This document shows, one piece after another, positions 27,052 to 35,968 of a DNA stretch of 64,000 bases. The position numbers and the translations under genes were made by a program. The notes below the pieces were generated by a model. It worked only from the letters and a program-made list of their open reading frames with translations, did no database searches and was not told where the DNA came from. Every line of letters begins with the position of its first letter. Position 1 is the first letter of the stretch. The stretch is from Streptomyces sp. NBC_00190 (lineage in GTDB: Bacteria; Actinomycetota; Actinomycetes; Streptomycetales; Streptomycetaceae): NCBI RefSeq assembly GCF_036203305.1, contig NZ_CP108131.1, positions 6,510,001-6,574,000 on the forward strand, read 5' to 3'.

Positions 27052-27507
27052 GTGGATGCCCTGGACCGGAAGATTCTTACCGAGCTACAGATCGACGGCC
27101 GCCTGACCATCACCGAACTGGCCGCTCGCGTGAAGCTCAGCGTCTCGCCCTGCCACCGGCGGCTGCGCGACCTTGAACGCGAGGGCGCGCTCCGCGGCTA
27201 CCGCGCCATCGTCGACCCGGCCGCCGTCGGCCTGAACTTCGAGGCGCTCGTCTTCGCCACCCTGCGCTGGGAGAGCCCCGACACCGTCACTGCCTTCGAA
27301 GAGGCCGTGGCCGCCGTCCCGCACGTGCTTCAGGCGCAGCGCCTGTTCGGCGAGCCCGACTACCTCCTGCGGGTCGCCACCACCGACCTGGCAGCGTTCC
27401 AGGAGCTGTACGACCAGCAGCTCGCACGCCTGCCCGGGGTCCAGCGGCTGACGTCCACACTCGTCATGAAGAACGTCATCGATGGCCGGCCCCTGCCCGA
27501 AAGCTAG
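27052..27507 (+). CDS. Lrp/AsnC-family regulator
   Basis: 151-aa Lrp/AsnC protein: N-terminal HTH at ~3-60 (LDRKILTELQIDGRLTITELA, VSPCHRRLRDLE) and a C-terminal RAM ligand-binding domain. GTG 27052 follows GAGGGAGAA. It is divergent from the LysE exporter and probably activates it in response to an amino acid. The intergenic region 26941-27051 holds the shared operator. Confidence 0.9.
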   Translation: MDALDRKILTELQIDGRLTITELAARVKLSVSPCHRRLRDLEREGALRGYRAIVDPAAVGLNFEALVFATLRWESPDTVTAFEEAVAAVPHVLQAQRLFGEPDYLLRVATTDLAAFQELYDQQLARLPGVQRLTSTLVMKNVIDGRPLPES

Positions 27508-27626
27508 TCACCACCGAGCTGCTGCGCTGAACGTTCCAGGGATGGCGCCCCACCCGGCGCTTTGCTGAGCGTCTATCTGTCCAGACTGGCCAACTACAGG
27601 TTCCGGAAGCGCGGTCAGAACCGGGT

Positions 27627-28580
27627 TTAGCAGTCGTAGCGGTGGGTGTACGGGGTGTCCGGGCAGGTGCGGCAGACGAAGAAGTACATGCCGCCGAGGT
27701 CGCCCAGGCCCATGTCGTGCCCGAATGTGTCGAGGGCGGTGGGGTCCGCCTTGGCGAGCCAGGACGGGGTCGTGGTCTGGTCCTGGCTGGGGTCCCGCTC
27801 GTCCAAGGGGAGCCAACGACCCATGCCCGCCTCGGTCGCGGTGACGCTGAGCAGGTGCTCCATGCGCGTGCCGCAGCCCGTGCAGTCAGGCCAGTTTGGC
27901 GGCTGGGTCCAGCTCGGGTAGCCGCCGACCTTGCTCTGCTGGGTGGTGGCCACGTCGAAGTAGTCGAAGCCGCGTTCCTCTTGTAGGGCCTCGAAGCGAT
28001 CGCCGAGCTGCTCGCTGAGTCCGTCCGGCAGGTCCCAGTTCGGGTATTCCACGGCTGGTGTGGGGGACACCGTGCACGGGCGGGGCAGGTAGTCCTCCTC
28101 CGCGGTGTGCGGGCTGGGCGGTTGCTCGTCCGCGGCGTTAGTGGCCGTCAGTGCCGTGTTGCGCCAGTGGAGCCGGGGGTTGGCCGCGTACTGCTCGTCC
28201 TCGTGCACGAGCGGGCACCACAGGATCTGCAACAGGTCGGTGCCGGTGGGGAAGACGAGGCCGGGCACATCCCGTGCGTACAGCTGGACCACCGGGACCA
28301 TCGCGACCGGCTCGGGCCCGACGGGCGCGTCGAGCGGCTTGTAGTGGTCCGGTTCGGCGCACATCGGCCAGGGCTCGCCGGCCGGCCACAGCAGGGGCCC
28401 GCCGATGGAACTGTCGCCGGGGCCCGGTTGCCCGGCCCGGGCGTAGAGGAGGGTGACCTCGCGGGCCGTACCGGCCAGCTCCGGAAAGACCGACTCGACC
28501 TCGAAGGGGATCGGCGCCAGCGGCCGCGGCCCGGTCGGCCGAGCCTCCTCGGTGTCCTGCTGTATGTGCCCTGACGGCAT
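27627..28580 (-). CDS. DUF1963/YwqG-like protein
   Basis: 317-aa soluble protein with DUF1963-like elements: GGPLLWPAGEPWPMC near 60-75, VVQLYARDVPGLVFPTGTDLLQILWCP near 98-125, and a late Cys-containing end (CTGCGTR near 240 and CRTCPDTPYTHRYDC at the C-terminus), suggesting bound metal. The molecular function of this family is not known. It stands alone between the Lrp gene and corA. Confidence 0.75.
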   Translation of the reverse strand: MPSGHIQQDTEEARPTGPRPLAPIPFEVESVFPELAGTAREVTLLYARAGQPGPGDSSIGGPLLWPAGEPWPMCAEPDHYKPLDAPVGPEPVAMVPVVQLYARDVPGLVFPTGTDLLQILWCPLVHEDEQYAANPRLHWRNTALTATNAADEQPPSPHTAEEDYLPRPCTVSPTPAVEYPNWDLPDGLSEQLGDRFEALQEERGFDYFDVATTQQSKVGGYPSWTQPPNWPDCTGCGTRMEHLLSVTATEAGMGRWLPLDERDPSQDQTTTPSWLAKADPTALDTFGHDMGLGDLGGMYFFVCRTCPDTPYTHRYDC

Positions 28581-28757
28581 GGGGTCTCCCGCTGCTGGTG
28601 GTCGTACGCCGCCGACCCTAGCCCCCGCCTCCGACAGCGGTACCGCCCGTGGCTCGCACTGCCGAGGGCATTCTCCCCAGATTCTCCCCAGGAGGCCCAG
28701 CGGTCTACTTCTCGACGTTCGCGCTAGCTAAGTGGATCAACCGTAGTGATGTGCGGG

Positions 28758-29924
28758 CTAGAGCCAGTCGCGCTTCTTGAAGATGACGTACAGGCTGACG
28801 CAGACCACTGCCATCAGGAGGATCGCGAAGGGGTAGCCGCCCGCCCACTTCAACTCCGGCATGGTCTCGAAGTTCATGCCGTAGATGGTTCCCACGAGTG
28901 TGGGTGCAAACAAGATGGCGGCCCACGAGGAGATCTTCTTGATCTCCTCGTTCTGTTCGAAGCCGGCTTCGGCCAGGGCGCGCATTTCGGCGTTCTGTTG
29001 CTGGGAGACCAGGGTGGCGTTCACCGTCAGGATTTCCGTGAGGGCCTGGCGGAAGCCGTCGACGCGCTCGCTGGTGTGGGTGACGTGGTCGGCCACGTCG
29101 CGGAGGTAGCGCTGGAGTTCCTCGTCCGTGCCGTACTTGGCGAAGCCCGCCATCAGGCCGTGGATCATTCCGACCAGGGGGCGGGTGGCGCGCTGGAACT
29201 CGACCATTTCGCGGGAGAGTTCGTAGATGCGGCGGGAAACCGCCGGGTCGCCGCGGAAGACCTCCGTCTCGATCTCGTCGATGTCGGTCTGGACGCCCTC
29301 GACGACCGGGGCGTAGCCGTCGACCACCGCGTCGAGGATGGCGTACAGGGCGGCCTCGGGGCCGAGGGAGAGGAGCTCCGGGGTCTCCTCCATGCGGCGG
29401 CGGACCGACGAGAGGTCCGGGGCGCCGCCGTGGCGGACCGTGATCAGGAAGTCCGGGCCGACGAAGATGTGGAGCTCGCCGAACTCCACCTCCTCCTGCG
29501 CGTCCAGGTAGCGGGCGGCGCGCAGTACGACGAACAGGGTATCGCCGTAGCGTTCCAGCTTGGGGCGCTGATGGGCCTCCAGGGCGTCCTCGACGGCGAG
29601 CTCGTGGAGGTTGAACTCGCCTGCCAGAGAGTGCAGTTCGGGCTCGGTGGGGCGGTGCAGGCCGATCCAGGCCATGCCTTCCGGTTCCTCGCGCAGCAGC
29701 CGGAAGGTGTCCGCCAGGGTCGTGGGGGAGGCGATGCGGCGGCCGTCGCGGTAGACGGCCGAGTCGATCACGCTGCGGTGGTTCGGGGCGGCTGGGTCCG
29801 ACGGGGCGGGCTGCGGGGCGGCCGGAGGTCCCGCCGGGGGCGTGTCGGACGGGGAGGCGGGGCGACGCCAGCCCGCGCGCTTGCCGACGGAGGGAGAGGG
29901 GCGGCGGTCTGGGCGCTCCGACAT
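28758..29924 (-). CDS. corA: CorA-family magnesium/cobalt transporter
   Basis: 388-aa CorA. A long cytoplasmic N-terminal domain is followed by two C-terminal membrane helices and the selectivity motif GMN in TIYGMNFETMPEL; the extreme C-terminus is basic (FKKRDWL). It forms a pentameric Mg2+/Co2+ channel. ATG 29924 starts a Pro-rich, low-complexity tail of about 60 residues before the conserved domain; a farther start would add non-conserved sequence. Confidence 0.93.
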   Translation of the reverse strand: MSERPDRRPSPSVGKRAGWRRPASPSDTPPAGPPAAPQPAPSDPAAPNHRSVIDSAVYRDGRRIASPTTLADTFRLLREEPEGMAWIGLHRPTEPELHSLAGEFNLHELAVEDALEAHQRPKLERYGDTLFVVLRAARYLDAQEEVEFGELHIFVGPDFLITVRHGGAPDLSSVRRRMEETPELLSLGPEAALYAILDAVVDGYAPVVEGVQTDIDEIETEVFRGDPAVSRRIYELSREMVEFQRATRPLVGMIHGLMAGFAKYGTDEELQRYLRDVADHVTHTSERVDGFRQALTEILTVNATLVSQQQNAEMRALAEAGFEQNEEIKKISSWAAILFAPTLVGTIYGMNFETMPELKWAGGYPFAILLMAVVCVSLYVIFKKRDWL

Positions 29925-30318
29925 CGCAGGTCTGCTCCCGGTAGAACGGTCGAACGTCTGTTTACGGGCAAGAGGCAGGATATACGGGAGAAAAGGGCGC
30001 CGGACCTCGTGTCCGGGACTTCTGCGGCCGTCGCCCCGTGGGACGCGCCGCCGACTTGTGGACAGCAGGTGTCCGCAAAGGGAGCTGCCATGGCCCGCAC
30101 CGAATCGCGTGCGCTCAGCCCGCCGCCGCTGCTGCCGGGCCACCCCCGGTCCGCCCGACCCTTCCGAAACGGCCTACGGCACACCAACGACCGATCCGGC
30201 TCGCCCGCACCCTGCCGCCCCCAGGGGCATCCGATGGGAGTACTTGTGCATGCCACGGACATGCCGCCCAGTCATCCTGGGAAGACCCAAACGGGCTAAA
30301 CCCCGAGAGGAGCAAGCC
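29925..30318. other. 394-bp region with a duplicated leader and a decayed ORF
   Basis: Contains a palindrome at 30056-30078 followed by GGGAG and an ATG at 30090 that opens a 69-codon frame (MARTESRALSPPPLL..., to 30299) with no known domain. The same leader precedes the gene at 30880. The 30090 frame is probably a remnant of a duplicated gene start. Confidence 0.4.
30056..30078. promoter_or_regulatory. 23-bp palindromic operator-like site, copy 1
   Basis: TTGTGGACA-N5-TGTCCGCAA. A nearly identical site with the same downstream context (GGGAG then GCTGCCATGGCC) is at 30838-30860. Confidence 0.6.
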
Positions 30319-30537
30319 ATGCGCGTTCGACGACTGCTCGGCCTGGCCCTCGCAACCCTGGCCTTCGCAGGAATGAGCGTCACCGGGTCCTTCGCGGCCG
30401 AGGCGGCCGCACCCCAGGTGTCCTTGGCGGACTGCAAGTACGGCGGCGGTTACCAGGTGAAGCACAGCAACGGTTACTGGTACTGCGAGGGCGGCAAGTA
30501 CGACGGCCAGCGGATCTACGAAAGCAGCGGCTACTGA
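30319..30537 (+). CDS. small secreted protein
   Basis: 72-aa precursor with a classical signal peptide: MRVRR, hydrophobic core LLGLALATLAFAG, and a signal-peptidase-I site near AAEAAA. The mature part is ~40 aa, rich in Gly, Tyr and Lys, with two Cys (ADCKYGGGYQ and WYCEGG) that could form a disulfide. GAGAGGAGC precedes ATG 30319, and a strong terminator follows. No function assigned. Confidence 0.75.
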   Translation: MRVRRLLGLALATLAFAGMSVTGSFAAEAAAPQVSLADCKYGGGYQVKHSNGYWYCEGGKYDGQRIYESSGY

Positions 30538-30550
30538 CCACACGCGACCC

Positions 30551-30579
30551 CGGGTCGTCGGCTCACTGCCGACGACCCG
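30551..30579 (+). terminator. hairpin terminator after the small secreted protein
   Basis: Perfect 12-bp stem CGGGTCGTCGGC / GCCGACGACCCG with a 5-nt loop, 13 bp past the stop codon. The rest of 30580-30837 shows no credible gene. Confidence 0.75.
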
Positions 30580-30837
30580 AGGCGTTCGTGCCGACGGCCT
30601 GTCCCCCGGTCGTGAGCTGAACCAGCCGGCCGAGGCGGCCGCGCCCCTTGGCGGCCGTGCGGGAGGTGCCCGCCGTGGCGAGCGTCCTCACGGACGTGGA
30701 GCCCGGGGCCACCGTGCACGGGATCCGCAGAGCGATGGCCCACACGGCATTCGGTACACGAGTTACGCGAGTTATGTGAGTTGCGCGCGATCCAACTCCG
30801 GCGCCACCTGATCGACGGCTGCCTCATCGCCGCCGAC

Positions 30838-30860
30838 TTGCGGACAGTGGTTGTCCGCAA
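30838..30860. promoter_or_regulatory. 23-bp palindromic operator-like site, copy 2
   Basis: TTGCGGACA-N5-TGTCCGCAA, perfect 9-bp arms, directly upstream of the ribosome-binding region of the winged-helix gene at 30880. Copy 1 is at 30056-30078. Its position suggests autoregulation of the downstream gene. Confidence 0.6.
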
Positions 30861-30879
30861 GGGGAGTTAGGTTGCTGCC

Positions 30880-31992
30880 ATGGCCTCCAGGACAACGCAT
30901 CCCGTGCTCGACACCCGCGCACTGAACCGTGCCACGCTCGCCCGCCAGTTGTTGCTGAGCCGCGCCGAGATGTCCGCGCGGGACGCGGTCGCGCACCTTC
31001 TCGGACTCCAGGCGCAGAACGTGAAGCCTCCCTACTTCCAGCTCCACGCCCGCCTCGCCGACTTCAGGCCCGCCGAGCTGGCCGGCCTGATGGAGTCCCG
31101 GGAGGCCGTCCGGATGGTCACCATGCGATCCACCATCCACACCCACACCGCCCACGACGCCCTGACCCTCAGGCCCCTCGTCCAGCCGGCCCGGGACCGC
31201 GAGGTGAACTACTTCCGCAAGGGGCTCGTCGGGGTGGACCTCGAACGGCTCGCCGAGCTCGCCCGTGCCTTCGTCGAGAGCGAGCCGCGCACCATGGGAG
31301 AGATCCGCGAGGAACTGCTGGGGGAGTGGCCCGGGGCCGACCCGCAGTCCCTGTCCGTCGCCGCCCGGTGCCGGCTCCCGCTGGTCCAGGTCACGCCCCG
31401 CGGCGTGTGGGGGCGCAGCGGCGGGGTCCGCCTCACCACCGTGGAGAACTGGCTCGGGCGGCCCGCCGGGGAGGCGCAGCCCGTGGACGACGTCGTACTG
31501 CGCTACCTGGCCGCCTTCGGACCCGCCTCCGTCAAGGACATGCAGATCTGGGCCGGGCTCACCCGGCTGCGGGAGGCCTTCGAGCGGTTGCGCCCCGGCC
31601 TGGCCGTCTTCCGCGACGGGAACGGCGTCGAGCTCTTCGACCTGCCCGACGCGCCCCGGCCCGACGCCGACACCCCGGCGCCGCCCCGCTTCCTCCCCGA
31701 ATTCGACAACCTCCTCCTCTCCCACGCCGACCGCTCCCGCGTCGTCGCCCCCGAGATCAAGGGACGTACCTGGACGGGGAACCAGGCCCACTGCACCCTG
31801 CTCGTCGACGGCTTCCTCGCCGGCCTCTGGAAGCAGGAGGGGAGCGAGGTCACCGTGGAGCTGTTCGGGAAGGCCTCCCCGGCGCGGAGGGAGGAGATCG
31901 CCGCCGAGGCAGAGCTGATGGTCAGCGCCATGAGCGCAGGATCCGAGGCCCCCGCGAAGGTCTCCGTACGCTTCGCGTCAATCCACGGCTGA
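30880..31992 (+). CDS. AlkZ/YcaQ-like winged-helix DNA glycosylase family protein
   Basis: 370-aa member of the HTH_42/winged-helix DNA-binding family that includes AlkZ-type DNA glycosylases. Near residues 42-49 it has LGLQAQNVKPPYF, matching the QxQ catalytic motif of AlkZ-like enzymes, followed by VRMVTMRSTIHTHTAHD typical of the family. AlkZ enzymes excise bulky or crosslinked bases, often for self-resistance. No toxin biosynthetic gene lies immediately beside it, so a housekeeping repair role is equally likely. Confidence 0.75.
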   Translation: MASRTTHPVLDTRALNRATLARQLLLSRAEMSARDAVAHLLGLQAQNVKPPYFQLHARLADFRPAELAGLMESREAVRMVTMRSTIHTHTAHDALTLRPLVQPARDREVNYFRKGLVGVDLERLAELARAFVESEPRTMGEIREELLGEWPGADPQSLSVAARCRLPLVQVTPRGVWGRSGGVRLTTVENWLGRPAGEAQPVDDVVLRYLAAFGPASVKDMQIWAGLTRLREAFERLRPGLAVFRDGNGVELFDLPDAPRPDADTPAPPRFLPEFDNLLLSHADRSRVVAPEIKGRTWTGNQAHCTLLVDGFLAGLWKQEGSEVTVELFGKASPARREEIAAEAELMVSAMSAGSEAPAKVSVRFASIHG

Positions 31993-32342
31993 CGCCGCTC
32001 TGGTGGTGCGGACGCCGCACGCGGCACGATGCCTGGCATGACGACCGAAAGTGCGCGGGCCGAAAGTGCGCGGGCCAGGAGTGTACGGGCCGAAAGCGCG
32101 CGGCCCGGCAGTGCGCCGAACGGCGCCACCGCCCCGTTCCCGGCCGCGCGCGACGCCGACGGGTACCTCACCGCGTCGGGCGCTCCGACGACGTCTTCGA
32201 GGCACCGAGATCAGGTGTCATTCGTTCTCCATTGCAGCTGACCGCGTGACCGCCGATGTCACGGCGTGCCGTCACGGCGTGCCGTTACGGATCACGCCGT
32301 CGGCGCCGCTCCATGCAGTTGTCCCGATACCAGGAGAGAGCA
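31993..32342. other. 350-bp intergenic region with 15-bp tandem repeats
   Basis: A small frame at 32029-32241 (70 codons) is built partly from 15-bp tandem repeats and has no domain; probably not a gene. The rest is the leader of the acyl-CoA synthetase gene. Confidence 0.4.
32046..32120 (+). repeat. 15-bp tandem repeat, five units
   Basis: Two exact copies of CGAAAGTGCGCGGGC at 32046-32075, then three degenerate copies to 32120. In the one open frame they would encode ESARA-like pentapeptides. Confidence 0.7.
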
Positions 32343-33884
32343 ATGCGGATTCCGATGACCGTCGCGGACTTCCTCGACCGGGCCGAGCTGGGGTTCTCCT
32401 CCAGCGCCGGCGTGGTCGACGAGCCGGATCAGCCCGGGCCGCCGGTGCCCGTGTCGACGTACGGGCGGCTGGGTGAGCGGGTTCGGGCCTGGCAGGCGGG
32501 CTTCGACCGGCTCGGCGTCGGTGAGGGCGAGCGGGTGGCGGTGGTCAGCCACAACTCGGCGCGGATGCTTGAGCTGTTGTTCGCGGTGCCGATGAGCGGT
32601 CGGATCTGTGTGCCGGTCAACTTCCGTCTCAAGCCCGAAGAAATCGACTACGTGCTGCAGCAGAGCGGGGCCTCGGTCCTGCTCGTCGACCCGGAGCTCG
32701 ACGAGATGCTCTCCGGGATCAAGGTCCGCCATCGGTTCGTCCTCGGTGAGCAGACGGACAGTGAGCTGATGTGCTTCGGCGTCGAGCCGCGCCCGTGGTC
32801 GAACCCGGACGAGGACGCCACCGCGACGATCAACTACACGTCGGGCACCACCGCCCGTCCCAAGGGCGTGCAGCTGACCCACCGCAACATCTGGGTCAAC
32901 GGTCTGACCTTCGGGCTGCACACCCGTGTGTGGGAGCGCGACGTCTACATGCACACGCTGCCGATGTTCCACTGCAACGGCTGGGGAATGCCGTACGTGA
33001 TGGCCGGACTCGGCGTCAAGCAGGTGGTGCTGCGCAAGGTCGACGGCGCCGAAATCCTGCGTCGCGTGGACGAACACGGTGTCACGCTCATGTGCGGCGC
33101 GCCCGCGGTGTGGAACGCGGTGCTCGATGCGGCGACGACATGGCAGGGCGAGATCCCGGGCCGTGACCGCGTACGGATCGTCTGCGCGGGAGCCCCGCCG
33201 CCGAGCAAGATGATCCAGCGGATCGGTGAGGAGCTGGGATGGGAGTTCACGCAGATCTACGGCCTGACCGAGACCTCGCCGCTGCTCACCTTCAACCGGG
33301 CCCGGCCCGGCGATGCGGACCTGCCGGGGGAGGAGCGGGCGCGCAAGCTGTCCCGCGCGGGGCTGCCGGCGCTCGGGGTCACACTGAAGGTCTCCGACTC
33401 CGGTGAGGTCCTGGCCCGGTCGAACGTCGTGCTGGACGGCTACTGGGGCAAGCCGGAGGAGACGGCGGCCGTCCTGGAGGACGGCTGGTTCCACACCGGC
33501 GACGGCGGCACGATCGATGAGGCCGACGGGCACCTGACGATCTCCGACCGGAAGAAGGACGTGATCATCACCGGCGGTGAGAACGTCTCGTCGATCGAGG
33601 TGGAGGACGCGATCTTCAGCCACCCGGCGGTCGCCGAGGTAGCCGTCATCGGCGTGCCGCACGAGAAGTGGGGCGAGACGATCAAGGCCCTCGTGGTCCT
33701 GGCCGAAGGCGCGACGGCACAGGAGTCCGAGATCATCGCCCACTGCAAGCAGCGGATGGCCGGCTACAAGGCACCGACCACGGTCGAGTTCCGCGATGCC
33801 ATCCCGCGCACGGCCACGGGCAAGATCCAGAAGTTCAAGCTCCGCCAGCCGTACTGGTCCGGTCTCGACCGCGAGGTCAACTGA
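32343..33884 (+). CDS. AMP-forming acyl-CoA synthetase
   Basis: 513-aa member of the adenylate-forming (ANL) family: P-loop-like INYTSGTTARPKGVQLTHRN near 160-180, the A5 element IYGLTETSPL near 305, HTGDGG near 385, DRKKDVIITGGENVSS near 405-420, and the catalytic Lys in PRTATGKIQKFKLR near the end. It activates a carboxylic acid as acyl-AMP and transfers it to CoA; similar enzymes act on medium-chain fatty or aromatic acids. ATG 32343 has AGGAGAG upstream. It is monocistronic and faces the aminotransferase gene. Confidence 0.9.
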   Translation: MRIPMTVADFLDRAELGFSSSAGVVDEPDQPGPPVPVSTYGRLGERVRAWQAGFDRLGVGEGERVAVVSHNSARMLELLFAVPMSGRICVPVNFRLKPEEIDYVLQQSGASVLLVDPELDEMLSGIKVRHRFVLGEQTDSELMCFGVEPRPWSNPDEDATATINYTSGTTARPKGVQLTHRNIWVNGLTFGLHTRVWERDVYMHTLPMFHCNGWGMPYVMAGLGVKQVVLRKVDGAEILRRVDEHGVTLMCGAPAVWNAVLDAATTWQGEIPGRDRVRIVCAGAPPPSKMIQRIGEELGWEFTQIYGLTETSPLLTFNRARPGDADLPGEERARKLSRAGLPALGVTLKVSDSGEVLARSNVVLDGYWGKPEETAAVLEDGWFHTGDGGTIDEADGHLTISDRKKDVIITGGENVSSIEVEDAIFSHPAVAEVAVIGVPHEKWGETIKALVVLAEGATAQESEIIAHCKQRMAGYKAPTTVEFRDAIPRTATGKIQKFKLRQPYWSGLDREVN

Positions 33885-33917
33885 CCGGCGAGCCGTTCCT
33901 GGTCGGCTGGAATCTGC

Positions 33918-33988
33918 CTCGGTTGGAATCTGCGCAGGTCAGGGTGGTGACGAGTCGAAAGGCTCGTCGTGCGCAGATTCCAACCGAG
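33918..33988. terminator. bidirectional terminator with 19-bp stem
   Basis: CTCGGTTGGAATCTGCGCA at 33918-33936 and its exact complement at 33970-33988 enclose 33 nt holding a smaller hairpin (GACGAG...CTCGTC). It separates the converging acyl-CoA synthetase and aminotransferase genes. A third, partial direct copy of TGGAATCTGC lies at 33908-33917. Confidence 0.65.
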
Positions 33989-34038
33989 CACACCAGGCAA
34001 CTGGCAACAGGCCCCTCAGTGCCCGGCCACGCCACCGT

Positions 34039-35241
34039 TCACAGCGCTGCCCCGATCCGGTCGAACGCCTCGCCCAGGACCGCTGGATGGCTCGCGGCGT
34101 TGATCCGGAAGAACCCGGCGTAGGCATCGCCCCCGAAGCCGGCCCCGGGAAGGGTGTGGACCCGGGCGTCGGTGAGGGCGCGGGCGAAGCGCTCCGCCTG
34201 GTCCGGCGCAGGGATTCCCGCCCACACCAGATAGGTGGCCTCGGGTACGACGACGTCCACCTGCAGGGGGAGCCGGGAGAGTTCCGTACGGACCAGTTCC
34301 ACACGCTCGGCGAGCAGGGCACGCAGTGCGGTCAGCCAGCCGGTCCCCTGCTCGTAGCAGGCGACCGTGGCGATGGCACCGAGGCTTCCGGGGCGCCCGA
34401 GCAGACCCTGCGGCAGTCCGGCGAGCGCCCCGGCCGTGCGGTCCGAGGCGTAGACCGTGGCGCTCTTCAGGCCGGCGATGTTGAACGCCTTGGACGCCGA
34501 GGTGAGGCCGAAGGCCCGGGCCCGGTGCGCGGCGGGATCGGCGAACACGGACCGCGGCTGCCGCGCGAGCCCGAGCGGCATGTGCACCTCGTTCGCGAGC
34601 AGCAGCAGATCGTGCTCCAGTACGAGGGAGAGTGCCGCGGAGGTCTCCTCGTCATTCCAGGCCCGCCCTACCGGGTTGTGCGGCTGGCAGAGAATCCAGG
34701 CCCCGGCACCGGCTGCGGCGGCAGCGTCGAGCGCTGCGAAGTCGTGACGCCAGCCGGCCGCGTCCCGCAGCAGGGGCACGGCCACCGGCCGCATGCCGGC
34801 CTCTTCGATCACCGTGAACAGGTCGCCGTACACCGGTGTCTCCACGATGACGGGGGTGCCGGGCGGCAGCTGGTCCCGCAGGAGTGTCCGGAGCCCGGCC
34901 AGTATGTCCGTCGTGCAGCGAAGCCCCGCTGTGGAGGCGTGGTGCTCACGGGCCAGATGGCGTGCGCAGGCCTGCTCCTGCTCGCCGGTGAGGCCGTATC
35001 CCGTCTCGCCGTCCCGCACGGCGCGTTCGAGGGCGCTGCGGAGGAACTCCGGTGTCTCCAGATCCATTTCCGCGACACCGAGGCAGATCCGGTCCGGTTC
35101 CGGCGGGCCCACCTGCCACTTCAGGGTGCGCCGGCCGCGCAGGACGTCCGCGTCCGCTATGAACCGCGGGGCGTCCGCATGCGGCTCGGCGGCCCCTCGG
35201 AGCGGGGTGTCCGCGCGCGTGGGGTGCTCGTCAGTCCGCAT
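34039..35241 (-). CDS. PLP-dependent aminotransferase/C-S lyase (PatB/MalY-like)
   Basis: 400-aa fold-type I PLP enzyme. It shows ADMD-like AEMDLETPEFL near residue 57, the cofactor-binding ILCQPHNPVGRAW near 183, ANEVHMPL near 218 and the Schiff-base Lys in TSASKAFNIAGLKSA near 245-260. This pattern is close to PatB/MalY cystathionine beta-lyases, which also include aminotransferase-like members. ATG 35241 overlaps the AlaX stop by 11 bp. Last gene of the five-gene operon. It may carry out a lyase or transamination step on the amino acid made by the PLP enzyme two genes upstream. Confidence 0.85.
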   Translation of the reverse strand: MRTDEHPTRADTPLRGAAEPHADAPRFIADADVLRGRRTLKWQVGPPEPDRICLGVAEMDLETPEFLRSALERAVRDGETGYGLTGEQEQACARHLAREHHASTAGLRCTTDILAGLRTLLRDQLPPGTPVIVETPVYGDLFTVIEEAGMRPVAVPLLRDAAGWRHDFAALDAAAAAGAGAWILCQPHNPVGRAWNDEETSAALSLVLEHDLLLLANEVHMPLGLARQPRSVFADPAAHRARAFGLTSASKAFNIAGLKSATVYASDRTAGALAGLPQGLLGRPGSLGAIATVACYEQGTGWLTALRALLAERVELVRTELSRLPLQVDVVVPEATYLVWAGIPAPDQAERFARALTDARVHTLPGAGFGGDAYAGFFRINAASHPAVLGEAFDRIGAAL

Positions 35242-35968
35242 CGCGGTCCAGCTCGACATAGAGGCGGGTGCCGCCCTTCCCCTTGGTGCGGCGGCGCACG
35301 GTGATGCCGCCCCGGATCTCCTTCGGATGCCGCACGTGGGTGCCGCCGCAGGGGATCTCGATCTCTCCCGAACGCCAGACGAAGACGTCGTCGGCCCCCG
35401 GCAGGGGGGTCACGACCGCCTCCCCGGCGGACCCGAGCAGGGCGAGGACACGGCCTTGGATCTCCGGCACCGCCTCGCTGGGGATCGCGCAGCCGAAGTC
35501 GAAGCGCGCGGCGCTGTCGCTGATGTGACAGCCGCGGGTCGAGCGCGTCTGGCCGTGCGCCGAGAGGTATTCACCGGTGGCGTGGAACAGGAAGTGCGCC
35601 AGGGTGTGCATCTGCATGTTGCGGAAGCGGCGTTCCCAGTCGATCTCCATGGTGACCTCCGCTCCCACCTCCAGCGAACACGGTTCCTCGAACACGTGAC
35701 AGAACACCGAGTCGATCGTGGCGACTTCACCGTTGGGCAGCTGGTAGGGCCGGCCGCCCGCCTTCTGCACGTCCACCACACGCCGGCCGTCGATGCTTCC
35801 CTGGTCGGCGACCTGCCCGCCGGACTCGGCGTAGAACAGCGACCGGTCGAAGACCGCATGGTGCCCCTCGACCGCCAGCACGACTGCCGTCGCGGTCGTC
35901 GCGTACGGGTCGTGGTGGTAGACCTGGGCAGTGGCGGGAGCCTTGCTCCACAGGGCGGGGCTAATCAT
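35231..35968 (-). CDS. alaX: AlaX-type alanyl-tRNA editing hydrolase
   Basis: 245-aa stand-alone editing protein related to the AlaRS editing domain. The metal-binding motifs are HTLAH (HxxxH) near residues 111-115 and CGGTH (CxxxH) near 211-215. AlaX proteins hydrolyse mischarged Ser- or Gly-tRNA(Ala) in trans. ATG 35968 overlaps the stop of the PLP enzyme gene. Being inside an amino-acid-modifying operon with an exporter, it may protect the cell by removing a non-proteinogenic amino acid from tRNA; this is inference. The ordinary alternative is general Ser-tRNA(Ala) proofreading. Confidence 0.85.
   Translation of the reverse strand: MISPALWSKAPATAQVYHHDPYATTATAVVLAVEGHHAVFDRSLFYAESGGQVADQGSIDGRRVVDVQKAGGRPYQLPNGEVATIDSVFCHVFEEPCSLEVGAEVTMEIDWERRFRNMQMHTLAHFLFHATGEYLSAHGQTRSTRGCHISDSAARFDFGCAIPSEAVPEIQGRVLALLGSAGEAVVTPLPGADDVFVWRSGEIEIPCGGTHVRHPKEIRGGITVRRRTKGKGGTRLYVELDRDAD

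Noticed and set aside
32029..32241. 70-aa repeat-containing ORF as a secreted or surface peptide
   Set aside because: No signal peptide; composition comes from 15-bp tandem repeats.
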